Notes: generated from the sequence alone by a model not told the origin. A DNA stretch of 64,000 nucleotides from Sandarakinorhabdus limnophila DSM 17366 (GCF_000420765.1 NZ_ATVO01000003.1:186001-250000); one strand, 5' to 3'; numbered from the stretch's first letter, positions 18,695 through 28,725 are shown. Numbers and translations: made by a program.

Positions 18695-19849
18695 TTACTT
18701 GCCGCGACGCCGCAGCCAGGCTTGCCCCTGCGTCTTCGCCAGATCGACCAGATCCTCCATTGCCACCTGCATGTCGATCAGGTGCAGGCCCCAGCTCGGC
18801 ACCACCTGGCCGCCCACCATCACGTCGCCGTTGATTGTATCGGTGCGCGGATCAGATGGATCGGCTTTGATGCCCACCGAAAGCACGTTGGCGTTCTCGC
18901 GGTTCATGCACTCACCGCTGAGCAGGCCGGGCAGGGCGACGAACGGCATGTAAATGTTGCGGCCCTTGGCCCATTTCGGTGCCGGTGTGCCGTTGTCCAC
19001 AATGCCGGTGCGGTTGACCATCAGCGGGCGCAGCGGGGCACGGCCGCCGGCCAGGGCTGCGGGGTTGGTGCAGGCTACCGCCATACCCGGTGCGGCTTCG
19101 CGCGGACGGCCGAACAGGCTGGCCGGCGGCACCGGCATGGTGTCGCGGAAGCTCACCCAGGCGACGACGCATCCGGTCTGCGTGGCGGAGCGGCACAGTG
19201 GGGTGGATTTCAGATCGCCGCCCACATCTGCGCCCTGCGGCACCAGCAGATTGTGGCCAGCCAGATAGGCGGCGATGATCTGCTTGGCGACGGGCTTGCC
19301 TTCGATCTCGGTCTGCACCAGCGCCTTAAGCACGCCGCTGCCCTGGCTGTGGCCGATCAGGATGACGCCGCGGCCCTTGTTGTCATGCTTCATGTAATCG
19401 GCGAAGGCGGCCGACACGTCGCGCAGGCCCATGGCGGGATCAGCGGCAACCGGCTTGCCCATCATGCGATCGCGCAGCGTGGCCAAGGTGACTTGCCGGT
19501 ACAGTGGCGCGAACACCCGGCAGCCCTGGCGGAACGGTGCCGCCTGGGCCTGGGCCACGCCGATCTCGGCCGGATCGGCGGTCATGTCACTGTTGGGCGT
19601 CGGGTCCGTGGATACGGTGGGATAGACGTAGAAACAGTCGATCTTGGGCTTCTTGGCGGCCGGCAGCATGTCCAGCGTGACCACCGCATCGGCTGTTACA
19701 CGCGAGGTGCTGGCGTCCCCGCTGCACGGGTCCTTGGCGCCGGGCCGGCACAGCCAGCTGGCAGGATTGCGATAATCGGGTGCGGGCGCGGGCTGGGCGA
19801 AGGTCGGCGCGGCGAGGAGGGCGAGCAGGGGGAGGAGGTGCAGCTTCAT
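18695..19849 (-). CDS. DUF3089 alpha/beta-hydrolase-like exported protein
   Basis: A 384-residue protein with a cleavable signal peptide (LLALLAAPTFAQ). It has the nucleophile-elbow motif VILIGHSQGSGVLKAL, expected for a serine hydrolase, and the DUF3089 pattern DCFYVYPTVSTDP near the N-terminus. The substrate is unknown; an esterase or lipase role is plausible. ATG 19849 gives the signal peptide, while the frame is open to 19885. It is 31 bp upstream of msrB on the same strand. Confidence 0.8.
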   Translation of the reverse strand: MKLHLLPLLALLAAPTFAQPAPAPDYRNPASWLCRPGAKDPCSGDASTSRVTADAVVTLDMLPAAKKPKIDCFYVYPTVSTDPTPNSDMTADPAEIGVAQAQAAPFRQGCRVFAPLYRQVTLATLRDRMMGKPVAADPAMGLRDVSAAFADYMKHDNKGRGVILIGHSQGSGVLKALVQTEIEGKPVAKQIIAAYLAGHNLLVPQGADVGGDLKSTPLCRSATQTGCVVAWVSFRDTMPVPPASLFGRPREAAPGMAVACTNPAALAGGRAPLRPLMVNRTGIVDNGTPAPKWAKGRNIYMPFVALPGLLSGECMNRENANVLSVGIKADPSDPRTDTINGDVMVGGQVVPSWGLHLIDMQVAMEDLVDLAKTQGQAWLRRRGK

Positions 19850-19869
19850 GCCTGCATCCTGAACCAGTT

Positions 19870-19897
19870 CGCCACCCCGACGCAAGCCGGGGTGGCG
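19870..19897 (-). terminator. Hairpin between fadB and the DUF3089 gene
   Basis: CGCCACCCCG (19870-19879) and CGGGGTGGCG (19888-19897) form a perfect 10-bp stem with an 8-nt loop. It sits 14 bp after the fadB stop. There is no T-run on the minus strand, so it may be a weak terminator or a dispersed hairpin repeat. Confidence 0.4.
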
Positions 19898-19911
19898 GTG
19901 GTTGATGCAGC

Positions 19912-21951
19912 TTATTTCCAGCCGTCCTTCAGCACGGGCGACACCTCTTCGCCCATCTTTTCCAGCACTTCGATGATGCGTTCGCGGCCCGCATCATTCT
20001 GCGCCCAGAACATAGGGCCGCCGCGATAGACCGGCCAGCCATAGCCGTTGATCCAGACGATATCGATGTCGCTGGCGCGCTGGGCCTTGCCTTCGGCAAG
20101 GATGCGCGCGCCTTCGTTCACCATGGGGAACAGGCAGCGTTCCAGGATTTCCTGATCGTCGATGGTGCGGCGGTTGATGCCCCTTTCCACGGCATAGGCA
20201 TCGATGATGGCCAGCGCTTCGGGGTTGGGCGTGCGGTTGCGGTTTTCATCGTAAACGTAAAAACCCTTGCCGTTCTTCTGGCCGCGCAGGCCCGCCTCGC
20301 ACAGCCGGTCGCGCACGCTTTCGCCCTTCGACGTTTCGGCGTTCCAGCCAATGTCGAGGCCAGCCAGGTCGCTCATCTGGAACGGGCCCATCGGGAAACC
20401 GAAATCGGTCAGCACGCGATCGATATCGGCCGGGGCGGCGCCTTCCAGCATCAACAGATTTGCCTGTTGCTGGCGGCGGCTGAGCATGCGGTTGCCGATG
20501 AAGCCGTGGCACACGCCGGCCACCACAGCGATCTTGCCGGTTGCCTTGCCCATCGCCATCGCGGTGGCCAGCACTTGCGGATCCGTCTTGGCGCCGCGCA
20601 CCACTTCCAGCAGGCGCATAACGTTGGCCGGCGAGAAATAGTGCATGCCCACAACGCTTTCTGGGCGCGACGTGGCCGAAGCGATTTCGTCCACATCCAG
20701 ATAGCTGGTGTTGCTGGCGAGGATCGCGCCGGACTTGGCGATCTTGTCGAGCTTGCCGAAGATGTCCTTCTTGATCGCCATATTCTCGAACACGGCTTCG
20801 ATGATCAGGTCGCAATCGGCCAGATCCTCCATGTTCAGCGTCGGGGTCAGCCGGCCCATGCGGGCTTCGACCTCTTCCATGCTGAAACGGCCCTTCTTGG
20901 CGCTGTTCTCGTAATTCTTGCGGATCACGCCGACACCGCGATCGAGCGCCTCCTGCTTCATCTCGACGATGGTGACCGGGATGCCGACCGACAGGAAGTT
21001 CATCGAAATACCGCCGCCCATGGTGCCGGCGCCGATCACGCCAACCTTCTTCACGGGCAACGGCTGCATGTCGGCAGGCAGGCCATCGATCTTGGCGGCG
21101 GCGCGTTCGGCGAAGAAGACATGGCGCTGGGCCGCCGATTGCAGCCCGGTCATCAGCTTCATGAATTCGCTGCGTTCGACCTTCAGGCCCTCCTCGAACG
21201 GCAGGGCGACCGCCGCCTCGATGCACTTGATGTTGGCTTCGGGTGCGTCAAAACCCTTGAACGCCTTGGCATTGGCCTTGCGCACGTCGGCGAAGAACGG
21301 CGCCAGATTGGCCGTGCTGCCGCCCAACTTGCTGTTGTCGTCGCGCACCTTCTTCAGCGGGCGGCCTTCGGCTAGAACCTTGCGGGCGAAGGCGACAGCG
21401 CCGGCGGTCAGATCACCGTCCACCACTTCGTCCACCAGCCCGGTGGCCAGCGCATCCTTGGCGCCCATCTGCGCGCCGCTGGTCACCATTTCGGTGGCCT
21501 TCTTCGCGCCAACGATGCGCGGCAGTCGCTGCGTGCCGCCGGCACCGGGCAGCAGGCCCAGCTTCACTTCCGGCAGACCGAATTTGGCCTTGGCATCGCT
21601 CACCCGGTAATGCGCGCACAGCGCCACTTCCAGGCCGCCGCCCAGGGCGGTGCCGTGGATGGCGGCGATGACGGGGACGGGCGAACTTTCCATGGCATCC
21701 TGCACGGCCGGCAGTGACGCGCCGCGCGGCGGCTTGCCGAATTCGGAAATGTCGGCACCGGCAATGAAGGTGCGGCCGGCGCAGACCAGCACGGCGGCTT
21801 TCACCGCAGAATCAGCGGCGATCGCGGCGAACGCCCCGGCCAGGCCATCGCGCACATCGGCGGAAAGCGCGTTGACCGGTGGCGAATTGACCGTGACGAT
21901 GGCGATTTCACCGTCCTTTGCGAGATCGACGACGGTGTTGATGGCGGTCAT
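19912..21951 (-). CDS. fadB: FadB-type enoyl-CoA hydratase / 3-hydroxyacyl-CoA dehydrogenase
   Basis: A 679-residue multifunctional beta-oxidation enzyme. The N-terminal crotonase domain (about 1-190) has IHGTALGGGLEVALCAHYRV and GLPEVKLGLLPGAGGTQRLP with both catalytic glutamates. The NAD-binding domain begins near residue 300 with KKVGVIGAGTMGGGISMNF, and the catalytic His is in VVGMHYFSPANVM. Two C-terminal dehydrogenase domains follow, including GNRMLSRRQQQANLL and GYGWPVYRGGPMFWA. It handles the second and third steps of fatty-acid oxidation. The partner thiolase is not in the window. ATG 21951 is preferred to the longer frame at 21999. Confidence 0.94.
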   Translation of the reverse strand: MTAINTVVDLAKDGEIAIVTVNSPPVNALSADVRDGLAGAFAAIAADSAVKAAVLVCAGRTFIAGADISEFGKPPRGASLPAVQDAMESSPVPVIAAIHGTALGGGLEVALCAHYRVSDAKAKFGLPEVKLGLLPGAGGTQRLPRIVGAKKATEMVTSGAQMGAKDALATGLVDEVVDGDLTAGAVAFARKVLAEGRPLKKVRDDNSKLGGSTANLAPFFADVRKANAKAFKGFDAPEANIKCIEAAVALPFEEGLKVERSEFMKLMTGLQSAAQRHVFFAERAAAKIDGLPADMQPLPVKKVGVIGAGTMGGGISMNFLSVGIPVTIVEMKQEALDRGVGVIRKNYENSAKKGRFSMEEVEARMGRLTPTLNMEDLADCDLIIEAVFENMAIKKDIFGKLDKIAKSGAILASNTSYLDVDEIASATSRPESVVGMHYFSPANVMRLLEVVRGAKTDPQVLATAMAMGKATGKIAVVAGVCHGFIGNRMLSRRQQQANLLMLEGAAPADIDRVLTDFGFPMGPFQMSDLAGLDIGWNAETSKGESVRDRLCEAGLRGQKNGKGFYVYDENRNRTPNPEALAIIDAYAVERGINRRTIDDQEILERCLFPMVNEGARILAEGKAQRASDIDIVWINGYGWPVYRGGPMFWAQNDAGRERIIEVLEKMGEEVSPVLKDGWK

Positions 21952-22054
21952 GGCGGTTTTCTCCCCGATTATTGGCCTGTTGTGGATTGTTAGCATCACT
22001 TCGGCGCGATTGCAGCCTTGTGGATAGGCCAGTGTTTGCGTAGTTTCACCAGCG

Positions 22055-22387
22055 ATGGCGATGAAACTGACCTTGCAACAGATGATAACGCGCGCCGCGC
22101 TGCCGGCGGTGTGCGTGGCTGTCGCCAGTTATTTTTCGTTCCATGCCGTGTCTGGCCCCACCGGCTATGTCGCGTGGCGCGAATACAAGGTGCAGCGTTC
22201 GAAACTGCAACAGGCCGTGCAAACCAGCGAGGAACAGCAGGCCGCATTGCAGCGCCGGCTCGTGCTGCTTGATCCGCGCCATGTCGATCCCGATCTGGCC
22301 GATGAACTGGTGCGCCGCAACCTCGATCTGGTGAAGCCAGACGAGGTGATCGTGCCGCTCCCGCAGGCCCAGTCGGCGGGCAATTGA
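22055..22387 (+). CDS. ftsB: FtsB/DivIC-type septum formation initiator
   Basis: A 110-residue protein with one N-terminal transmembrane helix (about residues 14-32). A coiled-coil-prone stretch follows (REYKVQRSKLQQAVQTSEEQ) and then LLDPRHVDPDLADELVRRNL, a pattern typical of alphaproteobacterial FtsB. FtsB joins FtsL and FtsQ in activating septal wall synthesis. It precedes pdhA, an arrangement often seen in alphaproteobacteria, usually together with eno, which is absent here. ATG at 22061 is an alternative start. Confidence 0.85.
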   Translation: MAMKLTLQQMITRAALPAVCVAVASYFSFHAVSGPTGYVAWREYKVQRSKLQQAVQTSEEQQAALQRRLVLLDPRHVDPDLADELVRRNLDLVKPDEVIVPLPQAQSAGN

Positions 22388-22499
22388 TCAACGCCGCAGC
22401 AGGCTGCGACCGCCAGATTATTCCCTGAATTTTGTTGCGACTAACCGTTCTGGCACCTTGGGCTGGATAGGGGCTTTTCGGCGCGGGTGCGACATTTTA

Positions 22500-22512
22500 T
22501 ACCTGTCAGGTA
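22500..22512. promoter_or_regulatory. Inverted repeat in the pdhA leader, candidate operator
   Basis: TACCTG-T-CAGGTA is a perfect 6+1+6 palindrome 22 bp before the pdhA start, between an AT-rich ATTTTATA stretch and the ribosome-binding site AAAGGTGA. The position fits a repressor site such as that of a GntR-type regulator. The regulator itself is not identified. Confidence 0.35.
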
Positions 22513-22534
22513 CCGCCAGTGAAAGGTGATTATC

Positions 22535-23584
22535 TTGGCACGCAGCACGGGCCGCAAGGCCGCATCCGCCCCGCCGATTCCGAACTGGCCGCGGCCTGAT
22601 GAACCGGAACGGTTCGTCGCCTCACGTGATCAGCTGCTGGAAATGTACCGCCAGATGGTGCTGATCCGGCGGTTCGAGGAACGCGCTGGCCAGTTGTATG
22701 GCATGGGCCAGATCGGCGGCTTCTGTCACCTCTATATCGGCCAGGAAGCCGTGGTGGTGGGCCTGCAGGCCGAGCTGATCAAGGGCGATAGCATCATCAC
22801 CGGCTATCGTGATCACGGCCACATGCTGGCCTGCGGCATCAGTTCCAAGGCGGTGATGGCGGAATTGACCGGCCGCGCAGCCGGGATCAGCGGCGGCAAG
22901 GGCGGTTCGATGCACATGTTCAGCGTTGAACATGGCTTCTTCGGTGGCCACGGCATCGTGGCGGCGCAGGTGCCGTTGGGCGCCGGCTTGGGTTTTGCCC
23001 ACAAATATAAGAATGATGGCCATATCGCCGTGACCTATTTTGGCGACGGTGCTTCCAACCAGGGCCAGGTCTATGAAAGCTTCAACATGGCCGAGCTGTG
23101 GAAGCTGCCGGTAATCTTCGTGATCGAGAACAACCAATATGCCATGGGCACATCGGTGAACCGCGCCAGTTCGGAAGACCAGCTCTATCGCCGCGGCGAA
23201 AGCTTCCGCGTGCCGGGCCTGCAGGTGGACGGCATGGATGTGCTGGCCGTGCGCGGTGCCGCGAAGCTGGCGGTGGAATGGGTGCGCGGCGGCAAAGGGC
23301 CATTGCTGCTGGAAATGAAGACCTATCGTTATCGCGGCCATTCGATGAGCGACCCGGCAAAATATCGCAGCCGCGACGAAGTGCAGGCAATGCGCGAGAA
23401 GAGCGACCCGATCGAAGGGCTGAAGAAGCTGATCCTGGAAGGTGGCCATGCCGACGAAGCCGCGTTGAAAGCCATCGACCGCGACGTGCGCGATGAAGTG
23501 GCCGAAGCCGCGGACTTTGCCTTGGAAACGCCCGAGCCGGCGCTCGCCGAACTCCACACCGACGTGTTGTTGGGAACCTATTGA
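22535..23584 (+). CDS. pdhA: Pyruvate dehydrogenase E1 component, alpha subunit
   Basis: A 349-residue thiamine-diphosphate enzyme subunit that decarboxylates pyruvate. The TPP motif is [20 protein letters not shown]...IENN. The phosphorylation-loop region [15 protein letters not shown] and [19 protein letters not shown] are conserved. I prefer the TTG at 22535, which has AAGGTGA five to six bases upstream and gives the family-like N-terminus (M)[11 protein letters not shown] 22526 would overlap that ribosome-binding site. Its stop overlaps pdhB as TGATG. Confidence 0.95.
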   Translation: MARSTGRKAASAPPIPNWPRPDEPERFVASRDQLLEMYRQMVLIRRFEERAGQLYGMGQIGGFCHLYIGQEAVVVGLQAELIKGDSIITGYRDHGHMLACGISSKAVMAELTGRAAGISGGKGGSMHMFSVEHGFFGGHGIVAAQVPLGAGLGFAHKYKNDGHIAVTYFGDGASNQGQVYESFNMAELWKLPVIFVIENNQYAMGTSVNRASSEDQLYRRGESFRVPGLQVDGMDVLAVRGAAKLAVEWVRGGKGPLLLEMKTYRYRGHSMSDPAKYRSRDEVQAMREKSDPIEGLKKLILEGGHADEAALKAIDRDVRDEVAEAADFALETPEPALAELHTDVLLGTY

Positions 23585-24945
23585 TGCCGCAGATTCTTCT
23601 CCCCGCCATGTCGCCCACCATGGAAGAGGGCACGCTGGCCAAGTGGCTGGTTGCCGTGGGCGATGTGGTCAAACCCGGCGACGTGATCGCCGAAATCGAG
23701 ACCGACAAGGCGACGATGGAACTGGAGTCCGACGACGGCGGCACGGTGACGGCGCTGCTCGTGGCGGGCGGTTCCGAAGGCGTGAAGGTCGGCACGCCGA
23801 TCATCAACATCGCCGGGGAGGATGAAGCGGAAACGCCGGCCGCGGCTCCCGCTCCCAAGGCCACCATGGAGGAACCGAAGGCCGTTTCGCTTCCTGAACG
23901 GGAGACGCCGGGCGATGACAATGCCCCGGTCGCTGCCGCGCCCGCTCCCGATATCGCCCCAGGACCCACCCGCCGCCAGACCGTGCGCGAAGCCCTGCGC
24001 GATGCCATGGCCGAAGAAATGCGGACCGATCAAACCTTGTTCGTGATGGGCGAGGAAGTCGCCGAATATCAGGGCGCCTACAAGGTGACGCAGGGCCTGC
24101 TGGAGGAATTCGGCGGCAGCCGCGTGATCGATACGCCGATCACCGAATATGGGTTTGCCGGCCTGGGCACGGGCGCGGCGATGGGCGGTCTGAAGCCCAT
24201 CGTGGAGTTCATGACCTTCAATTTCGCCATGCAGGCCATTGATCACATCATCAATTCGGCGGCGAAAACGCTCTACATGTCGGGCGGCCAGATGCGCTGC
24301 CCCGTCGTGTTCCGCGGCCCCAACGGCGCTGCCAGCCGCGTGGGCGCCCAGCACAGCCAGAATTACGGGCCGTGGTATGCAAGCGTGCCCGGCCTGATCG
24401 TGCTTGCGCCCTACAGCGCCGATGATGCCAAGGGCCTGCTGAAAGCCGCGATCCGCAGCCCCGATCCGGTCGTCTTCCTTGAAAATGAGCTGCTCTATGG
24501 TCAGAGCTTCGATGTGCCTGAAGGCGATCATGTCGTCCCCATCGGCAAGGCGCGCATCGTCAAGGCCGGCACGGATGTGACGCTGGTAAGCTACTCCATC
24601 GGCGTGGGCGTGGCTTTGCAGGCCGCCGAAACGCTGGCCGGGCTCGGCATCAATGCCGAGGTGATCGATCTGCGCACGCTGCGTCCGATGGATACCGCCA
24701 CGGTGCTGGCCTCCTTGAAGAAAACCAACCGCATGGTTGTGGTGGAAGAAGGCTGGCCGACCTGTTCGATCGCATCGGAAATCATGGCGGTGGTGATGGA
24801 AAAGGGCTTCGACGATCTCGATGCGCCGGTGCTGCGGGTGACCAACGTCGATGTGCCGCTGCCCTATGCTGCCAATCTTGAAAAGGCGGCGCTGCTGAAG
24901 GCGGAAGACGTCGTCACCGCCGCTCGCACTGTCTGTTACAAGTGA
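23584..24945 (+). CDS. pdhB: Pyruvate dehydrogenase E1 component, beta subunit with N-terminal lipoyl domain
   Basis: A 453-residue protein. Residues 1-80 are a biotinyl/lipoyl domain with the lipoylated Lys in [13 protein letters not shown]. An acidic Ala/Pro linker follows, then the E1-beta transketolase-like domain (from about 128, with [31 protein letters not shown] and [12 protein letters not shown]). A lipoyl domain on E1-beta is a known alphaproteobacterial feature. It forms the alpha2-beta2 E1 with PdhA. Its stop overlaps the region in front of the NYN gene. Confidence 0.96.
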   Translation: MPQILLPAMSPTMEEGTLAKWLVAVGDVVKPGDVIAEIETDKATMELESDDGGTVTALLVAGGSEGVKVGTPIINIAGEDEAETPAAAPAPKATMEEPKAVSLPERETPGDDNAPVAAAPAPDIAPGPTRRQTVREALRDAMAEEMRTDQTLFVMGEEVAEYQGAYKVTQGLLEEFGGSRVIDTPITEYGFAGLGTGAAMGGLKPIVEFMTFNFAMQAIDHIINSAAKTLYMSGGQMRCPVVFRGPNGAASRVGAQHSQNYGPWYASVPGLIVLAPYSADDAKGLLKAAIRSPDPVVFLENELLYGQSFDVPEGDHVVPIGKARIVKAGTDVTLVSYSIGVGVALQAAETLAGLGINAEVIDLRTLRPMDTATVLASLKKTNRMVVVEEGWPTCSIASEIMAVVMEKGFDDLDAPVLRVTNVDVPLPYAANLEKAALLKAEDVVTAARTVCYK

Positions 24946-24953
24946 GCGGCACG

Positions 24954-25619
24954 ATGAAACCCTCTGGGCAAACCCGTGTCGCCGTGATGATCGATGGCAG
25001 TTATTTCAACCGCGTATCGACCTTCTACAAGTTCGAGCACAATGTTGGCCGGCGCCTGTCGCTGTCCGGCTTGATGGATTTTATCCGTATCGCCGCCGCC
25101 GACATGGAGGAAGTGTCGCGCAATCGCTGCCGGGTGGTGGAGGCGCATTATTTCCGCGGCCGTTACACGCTGCGCGACCTGGAAGACCGGGCGCGCAACG
25201 CCAGTTTCGTCGAGGAATCGCTGCGCAACGACCGGGTGTTCGATCAGATCCTGGCCGCCAGCAACATCACGCCGCACTTCACCCGCATCGACACCAACAG
25301 CGAACCGCCCAAGGAACAGGGCATCGATGTGTGGCTGGCGCTGGAGGCCTTCGATCTGGCGGTGAGTGATCGCTGCGACGTGGTGGCCCTGGTGGCTGGC
25401 GACGGCGATTTCGTGCCGCTGGTGAAGAAGATCAACGCCATCGGCAAGCGCGCGCTGGTGGTGGCGTGGAGCATGAAATCCGAAGCCGGCACACAGGTGC
25501 GTTTTTCCGGGCCGCTCGCGGGCGCGGCCGCCTATTTCCTCGACATGGCCGACCTGATCGACAACCCGGACGACGAGGAACAGCGCGCTCTGGTTGATCA
25601 GCTTTTTGTGGACAATTGA
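24954..25619 (+). CDS. NYN-domain (LabA/PIN-like) protein inside the pdh operon
   Basis: A 221-residue protein with the NYN signatures: [13 protein letters not shown] at the N-terminus, [17 protein letters not shown] in the middle and [21 protein letters not shown] near residue 145. The conserved acidic residues (Asp in MIDGS, IDVW and GDGDF) are those expected to bind metal in PIN/NYN ribonucleases. It is therefore a likely RNase or RNA-binding regulator, with target unknown. It lies between pdhB and pdhC with almost no spacing. ATG 24954 is listed; GTG 24942, overlapping the pdhB stop as GTGA, is equally possible. Confidence 0.85.
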   Translation: MKPSGQTRVAVMIDGSYFNRVSTFYKFEHNVGRRLSLSGLMDFIRIAAADMEEVSRNRCRVVEAHYFRGRYTLRDLEDRARNASFVEESLRNDRVFDQILAASNITPHFTRIDTNSEPPKEQGIDVWLALEAFDLAVSDRCDVVALVAGDGDFVPLVKKINAIGKRALVVAWSMKSEAGTQVRFSGPLAGAAAYFLDMADLIDNPDDEEQRALVDQLFVDN

Positions 25620-25621
25620 TC

Positions 25622-26884
25622 ATGGCTATTGATGTGACCATGCCCGCCCTGTCGCCCACCATGGAAGTGGGCACGCTGGCCAAATGGCATGTGAAGCCCG
25701 GTGACACGGTGAAATCCGGCGACATCATCGCCGAGATCGAAACCGACAAGGCCACAATGGAAGTGGAAGCCGTGGACGAAGGCACGGTGATCGAACTGGC
25801 GGTGCCGGAAGGCCTGGAGAATGTGCCGGTGGGCACGGTGATCCTGCGCCTGGCCGGGGAAGGGGAGGCGGCTGCGCCCGCGCCGAAGGCCGCGCCTGCT
25901 CCTGCTCCTGTGGCGGCACCTGCAACGGTTGCAGCACCGGCTCCGGTTGCAGCCCCGGCTGCGCCTGCACCAGCAGGCGACCGCGTCATCGCCAGCCCGC
26001 TCGCCCGGCGCATCGCTGAAATGAAAGGCGTGGACCTCGCCAGTATTGCCGGCAGCGGCCCACGCGGCCGCATCGTGCGCGCCGATGTGGTAGCGTCCAG
26101 CGGCAAGCCCGTCGCTGCCACTGCCCCCGCGCCCGTTGTTGCGGCACCGGCTCCGGTTGCAGCAACCGCTCCAGCTGCGCCTGTTACCAGCGACATTCCC
26201 CACACACTGGAAAAGCTCGGCAATGTCCGCAAGGTCATCGCCCGCCGCCTGACCGAAGCCAAACAGTCGATCCCCCACATCTACCTGACGCTCGATGTCG
26301 AACTGGATGCGCTGCTGAAATTGCGCGGCGAATTCAACAAGGCGCTGGAACCCCGCGGCATCAAGGTCAGCGTCAACGATCTCGTCATCAAGGCGCTGGC
26401 ACTGGGCCTGCGCCAGGTGCCCAAATGCAACGTGTCGTTCGCAGGCGACAATCTGCTGGTTTATGATCGCGCCGACATCTCGGTCGCCGTCGCCGCGCCG
26501 TCGGGCCTGATCACGCCGATCATCGTGGGCGCAGATGGCAAGGCGGTCAGCCAGATCGCCAGTGAAATGAAGGCGCTCGCCGAAAAGGCCCGTGCCGGCA
26601 AGTTGCAGCCGCACGAATATCAGGGCGGCACCGCCAGCCTGTCCAACCTCGGCATGTTTGGCATCAAGCAGTTCGATGCCGTGATCAACCCACCGCAGGC
26701 GATGATCCTGGCCGTGGGTGCGGGCGAGAAGCGCGCCGTGGTGAAGGGTGACGCGCTGGCCATCGCCACAGTGATGACCATCACCGGCAGCTTTGACCAT
26801 CGCGCCATCGACGGGGCAGACGGGGCGGCGCTGATGAGCGCGGTCAAGGCGCTGATCGAAAGCCCACTGGGGCTGGTCGCATGA
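25622..26884 (+). CDS. pdhC: Dihydrolipoyl acetyltransferase (PDH E2)
   Basis: A 420-residue E2 core subunit. It has one N-terminal lipoyl domain with Lys in [14 protein letters not shown], an Ala/Pro-rich linker, a peripheral subunit-binding domain ([19 protein letters not shown], about residues 122-156), a second Ala/Pro linker and the acetyltransferase domain with catalytic [14 protein letters not shown]. It transfers acetyl groups to CoA. It starts 2 bp after the NYN gene stop and overlaps lpdA as ATGA. Confidence 0.96.
   Translation: MAIDVTMPALSPTMEVGTLAKWHVKPGDTVKSGDIIAEIETDKATMEVEAVDEGTVIELAVPEGLENVPVGTVILRLAGEGEAAAPAPKAAPAPAPVAAPATVAAPAPVAAPAAPAPAGDRVIASPLARRIAEMKGVDLASIAGSGPRGRIVRADVVASSGKPVAATAPAPVVAAPAPVAATAPAAPVTSDIPHTLEKLGNVRKVIARRLTEAKQSIPHIYLTLDVELDALLKLRGEFNKALEPRGIKVSVNDLVIKALALGLRQVPKCNVSFAGDNLLVYDRADISVAVAAPSGLITPIIVGADGKAVSQIASEMKALAEKARAGKLQPHEYQGGTASLSNLGMFGIKQFDAVINPPQAMILAVGAGEKRAVVKGDALAIATVMTITGSFDHRAIDGADGAALMSAVKALIESPLGLVA
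25934..26163 (+). repeat. 20-bp exact direct repeat flanking the E2 subunit-binding domain
   Basis: GCACCGGCTCCGGTTGCAGC occurs at 25934-25953 and again at 26144-26163, 210 bp apart. The repeats encode parts of the two Ala/Pro linkers of PdhC. The spacing is a multiple of three, so recombination between them would delete 70 codons, including the peripheral subunit-binding domain, without shifting the frame. Confidence 0.85.
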
Positions 26885-28275
26885 GCACCACCCACGATCT
26901 CGTCATCCTCGGGTCCGGCCCCGGCGGCTATGTGGCCGCCATCCGCGCGGCTCAGCTCGGCATGAGTGTCGCCATCGTCGAGCGGGAGCGCCTGGGTGGC
27001 ATCTGCCTCAACTGGGGCTGCATCCCGACCAAGGCGCTGCTGCGGACGAGCGAAATCTACCACTATATCACCCACGCCGATGCCTATGGGCTGAGTGTGG
27101 AGAAGCCGTCGTTTGACTTGAAGAAGGTCACCGACCGTTCCCGCAAAGTGGCGGCCCAATTGAACAGCGGTGTGAAATCGCTGATGAAGAAGAACAAGAT
27201 CGAGGTGGTTGAAGGGCAGGGGCGGTTGACCGGGGCCACAACGGTTTCCGTCACCACCGCCAATGGCGAGCGGGTGCTGACGGGCAAGAATGTCATCGTC
27301 GCCACCGGTGCCCGCGCCCGCGATCTGCCGGGCGTGGAGGCCGACGGCAACCGCGTGTGGACCTATCGCCACGCCATGGTGCCGCCGGTGATGCCGACCA
27401 AGCTGCTGGTGATCGGATCGGGCGCGATCGGTGTCGAATTCGCCAGTTTCTACAGCTATATGGGCGCGCATGTGACCGTGGTCGAAATGCTGGATCGCAT
27501 CCTGCCGGTGGAAGACGAGGAGGTTTCGGCCTTCGCGCAGAAGGCGCTCACCAAGCAGGGCATGACCATTGTGACCGGCGCCAAGGTGTCGGACGTGACG
27601 CCCGGCCCTGAAGGCGTGAAAGCCACCATCACCACGGCCGACGCCAAGGCGAGCACCGACAGCTACAGCCATGTCATCGTTGCCATCGGCATCGTGCCCA
27701 ATACCGAGAATATCGGCCTGGAGGCGCTGGGTGTCGCCACCAACCGTGGCCATATCGTGACCGATGGCATGTGCCAGACCAACGTGCCCGGCCTTTATGC
27801 CATCGGCGACGTGACGGCCCCGCCCTGGCTTGCCCACAAGGCTAGCCATGAAGGCATTATTGCTGTCGAACATATCGCCGGCGGCCATCCCCACGCGATG
27901 GACGTCGCCCGCATTCCGGGCTGCACCTATGCCCGCCCGCAGGTGGCCAGCATCGGGTTGACCGAAGCCAAGGCGAAAGCCGCCGGCCACACGGTGCGCG
28001 TTGGCAAATTCCCGTTCATCGGCAATGGCAAGGCTATCGCACTGGGCGAAGCGGAAGGCTTCGTGAAGACCGTGTTTGATGCCACCACAGGCCAATTGCT
28101 GGGTGCGCACATGGTGGGCGCCGAGGTGACCGAGTTGATCCAGGGCTATGCCATCGCCATGGGCCTGGAAGCGACGGAGGCAGAGTTGATGCACACCATC
28201 TTCCCGCATCCGACACTCAGCGAAATGATGCACGAAAGCGTGCTCGACGCCTACGGCCGGGCGCTGCACTACTGA
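26881..28275 (+). CDS. lpdA: Dihydrolipoyl dehydrogenase (E3)
   Basis: A 464-residue FAD-dependent disulfide oxidoreductase that reoxidises dihydrolipoamide of PDH and related complexes. It has the FAD motif [18 protein letters not shown], the redox disulfide CLNWGC in [16 protein letters not shown], the NAD motif [15 protein letters not shown] and the C-terminal catalytic HPHPTLSE-type stretch [13 protein letters not shown]. It overlaps pdhC by 4 bp and the next gene by one base. Confidence 0.97.
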   Translation: MSTTHDLVILGSGPGGYVAAIRAAQLGMSVAIVERERLGGICLNWGCIPTKALLRTSEIYHYITHADAYGLSVEKPSFDLKKVTDRSRKVAAQLNSGVKSLMKKNKIEVVEGQGRLTGATTVSVTTANGERVLTGKNVIVATGARARDLPGVEADGNRVWTYRHAMVPPVMPTKLLVIGSGAIGVEFASFYSYMGAHVTVVEMLDRILPVEDEEVSAFAQKALTKQGMTIVTGAKVSDVTPGPEGVKATITTADAKASTDSYSHVIVAIGIVPNTENIGLEALGVATNRGHIVTDGMCQTNVPGLYAIGDVTAPPWLAHKASHEGIIAVEHIAGGHPHAMDVARIPGCTYARPQVASIGLTEAKAKAAGHTVRVGKFPFIGNGKAIALGEAEGFVKTVFDATTGQLLGAHMVGAEVTELIQGYAIAMGLEATEAELMHTIFPHPTLSEMMHESVLDAYGRALHY

Positions 28276-28646
28276 TGAGCCTGCTGGCGGGCTTTGTTCT
28301 GGCCGCCGCCGGCACCGCCAGTCTCATGCCGCCGGGCTGGAGCGTGTTGTGCCCGCCCAAGTCCCGTCCCGATGAGATCGTGGTGTGTGCTGACCGTGAG
28401 CCAGCCCAATCGCCCTATCGCGCCCCGCTGCCGGTGTTGCGGGATATTGGTGAGCGCGGCACTGCCAGTGTATCGGCCGAACGCAACAAGTTGATGGGGC
28501 CGGATGTCGGCACCGCCGGCACGTGCTCGGGAACCTGGGGCCCAGCGGGGCCGTTCGGATGCAAGTATAATGAGTTCAAGAACAACGCGAATCAGGCCGC
28601 CGGAAGCAGTGACCCGCGCGGCCGGGCCTATCGCGAACCGCACTAG
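28275..28646 (+). CDS. Hypothetical exported protein downstream of lpdA
   Basis: A 123-residue protein with no family I can name. The N-terminus ([20 protein letters not shown]) is a probable signal peptide. Four cysteines occur (LCPP, VVCA, GTCSG, FGCKY), consistent with disulfides in the periplasm. The middle segment is Pro/Arg-rich. Its ATG overlaps the lpdA stop as TGATG, so it is probably translated with the pdh operon, but no functional link is apparent. Confidence 0.65.
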   Translation: MSLLAGFVLAAAGTASLMPPGWSVLCPPKSRPDEIVVCADREPAQSPYRAPLPVLRDIGERGTASVSAERNKLMGPDVGTAGTCSGTWGPAGPFGCKYNEFKNNANQAAGSSDPRGRAYREPH

Positions 28647-28695
28647 CTGCGGCAGCCTGCCGCAGGTGAAAGTGACAGAAGTGCAATCTTTCGCC

Positions 28696-28725
28696 TTGCA
28701 AACAAGACCAAATCAATCTTATATT
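28696..28725 (+). promoter_or_regulatory. Candidate sigma-70-like promoter
   Basis: TTGCAA (28696-28701) and TATATT (28720-28725) are separated by 18 bp and match the -35 and -10 consensus at 4 and 5 of 6 positions. They lie in a locally AT-rich stretch unusual for this genome. No plausible plus-strand protein gene follows; the next plus feature is the hairpin at 28780-28821. Confidence 0.4.

Noticed and set aside
23584-23830. Separate lipoyl-carrier gene at the start of pdhB
   Set aside because: The lipoyl domain is in frame with the E1-beta domain, with no internal stop, and this fusion is known in alphaproteobacteria.
26620-28269. A 549-codon minus-strand open frame
   Set aside because: It lies antisense to lpdA and the end of pdhC. 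Its composition (His/Gly/Arg-rich) is typical of an antisense shadow.
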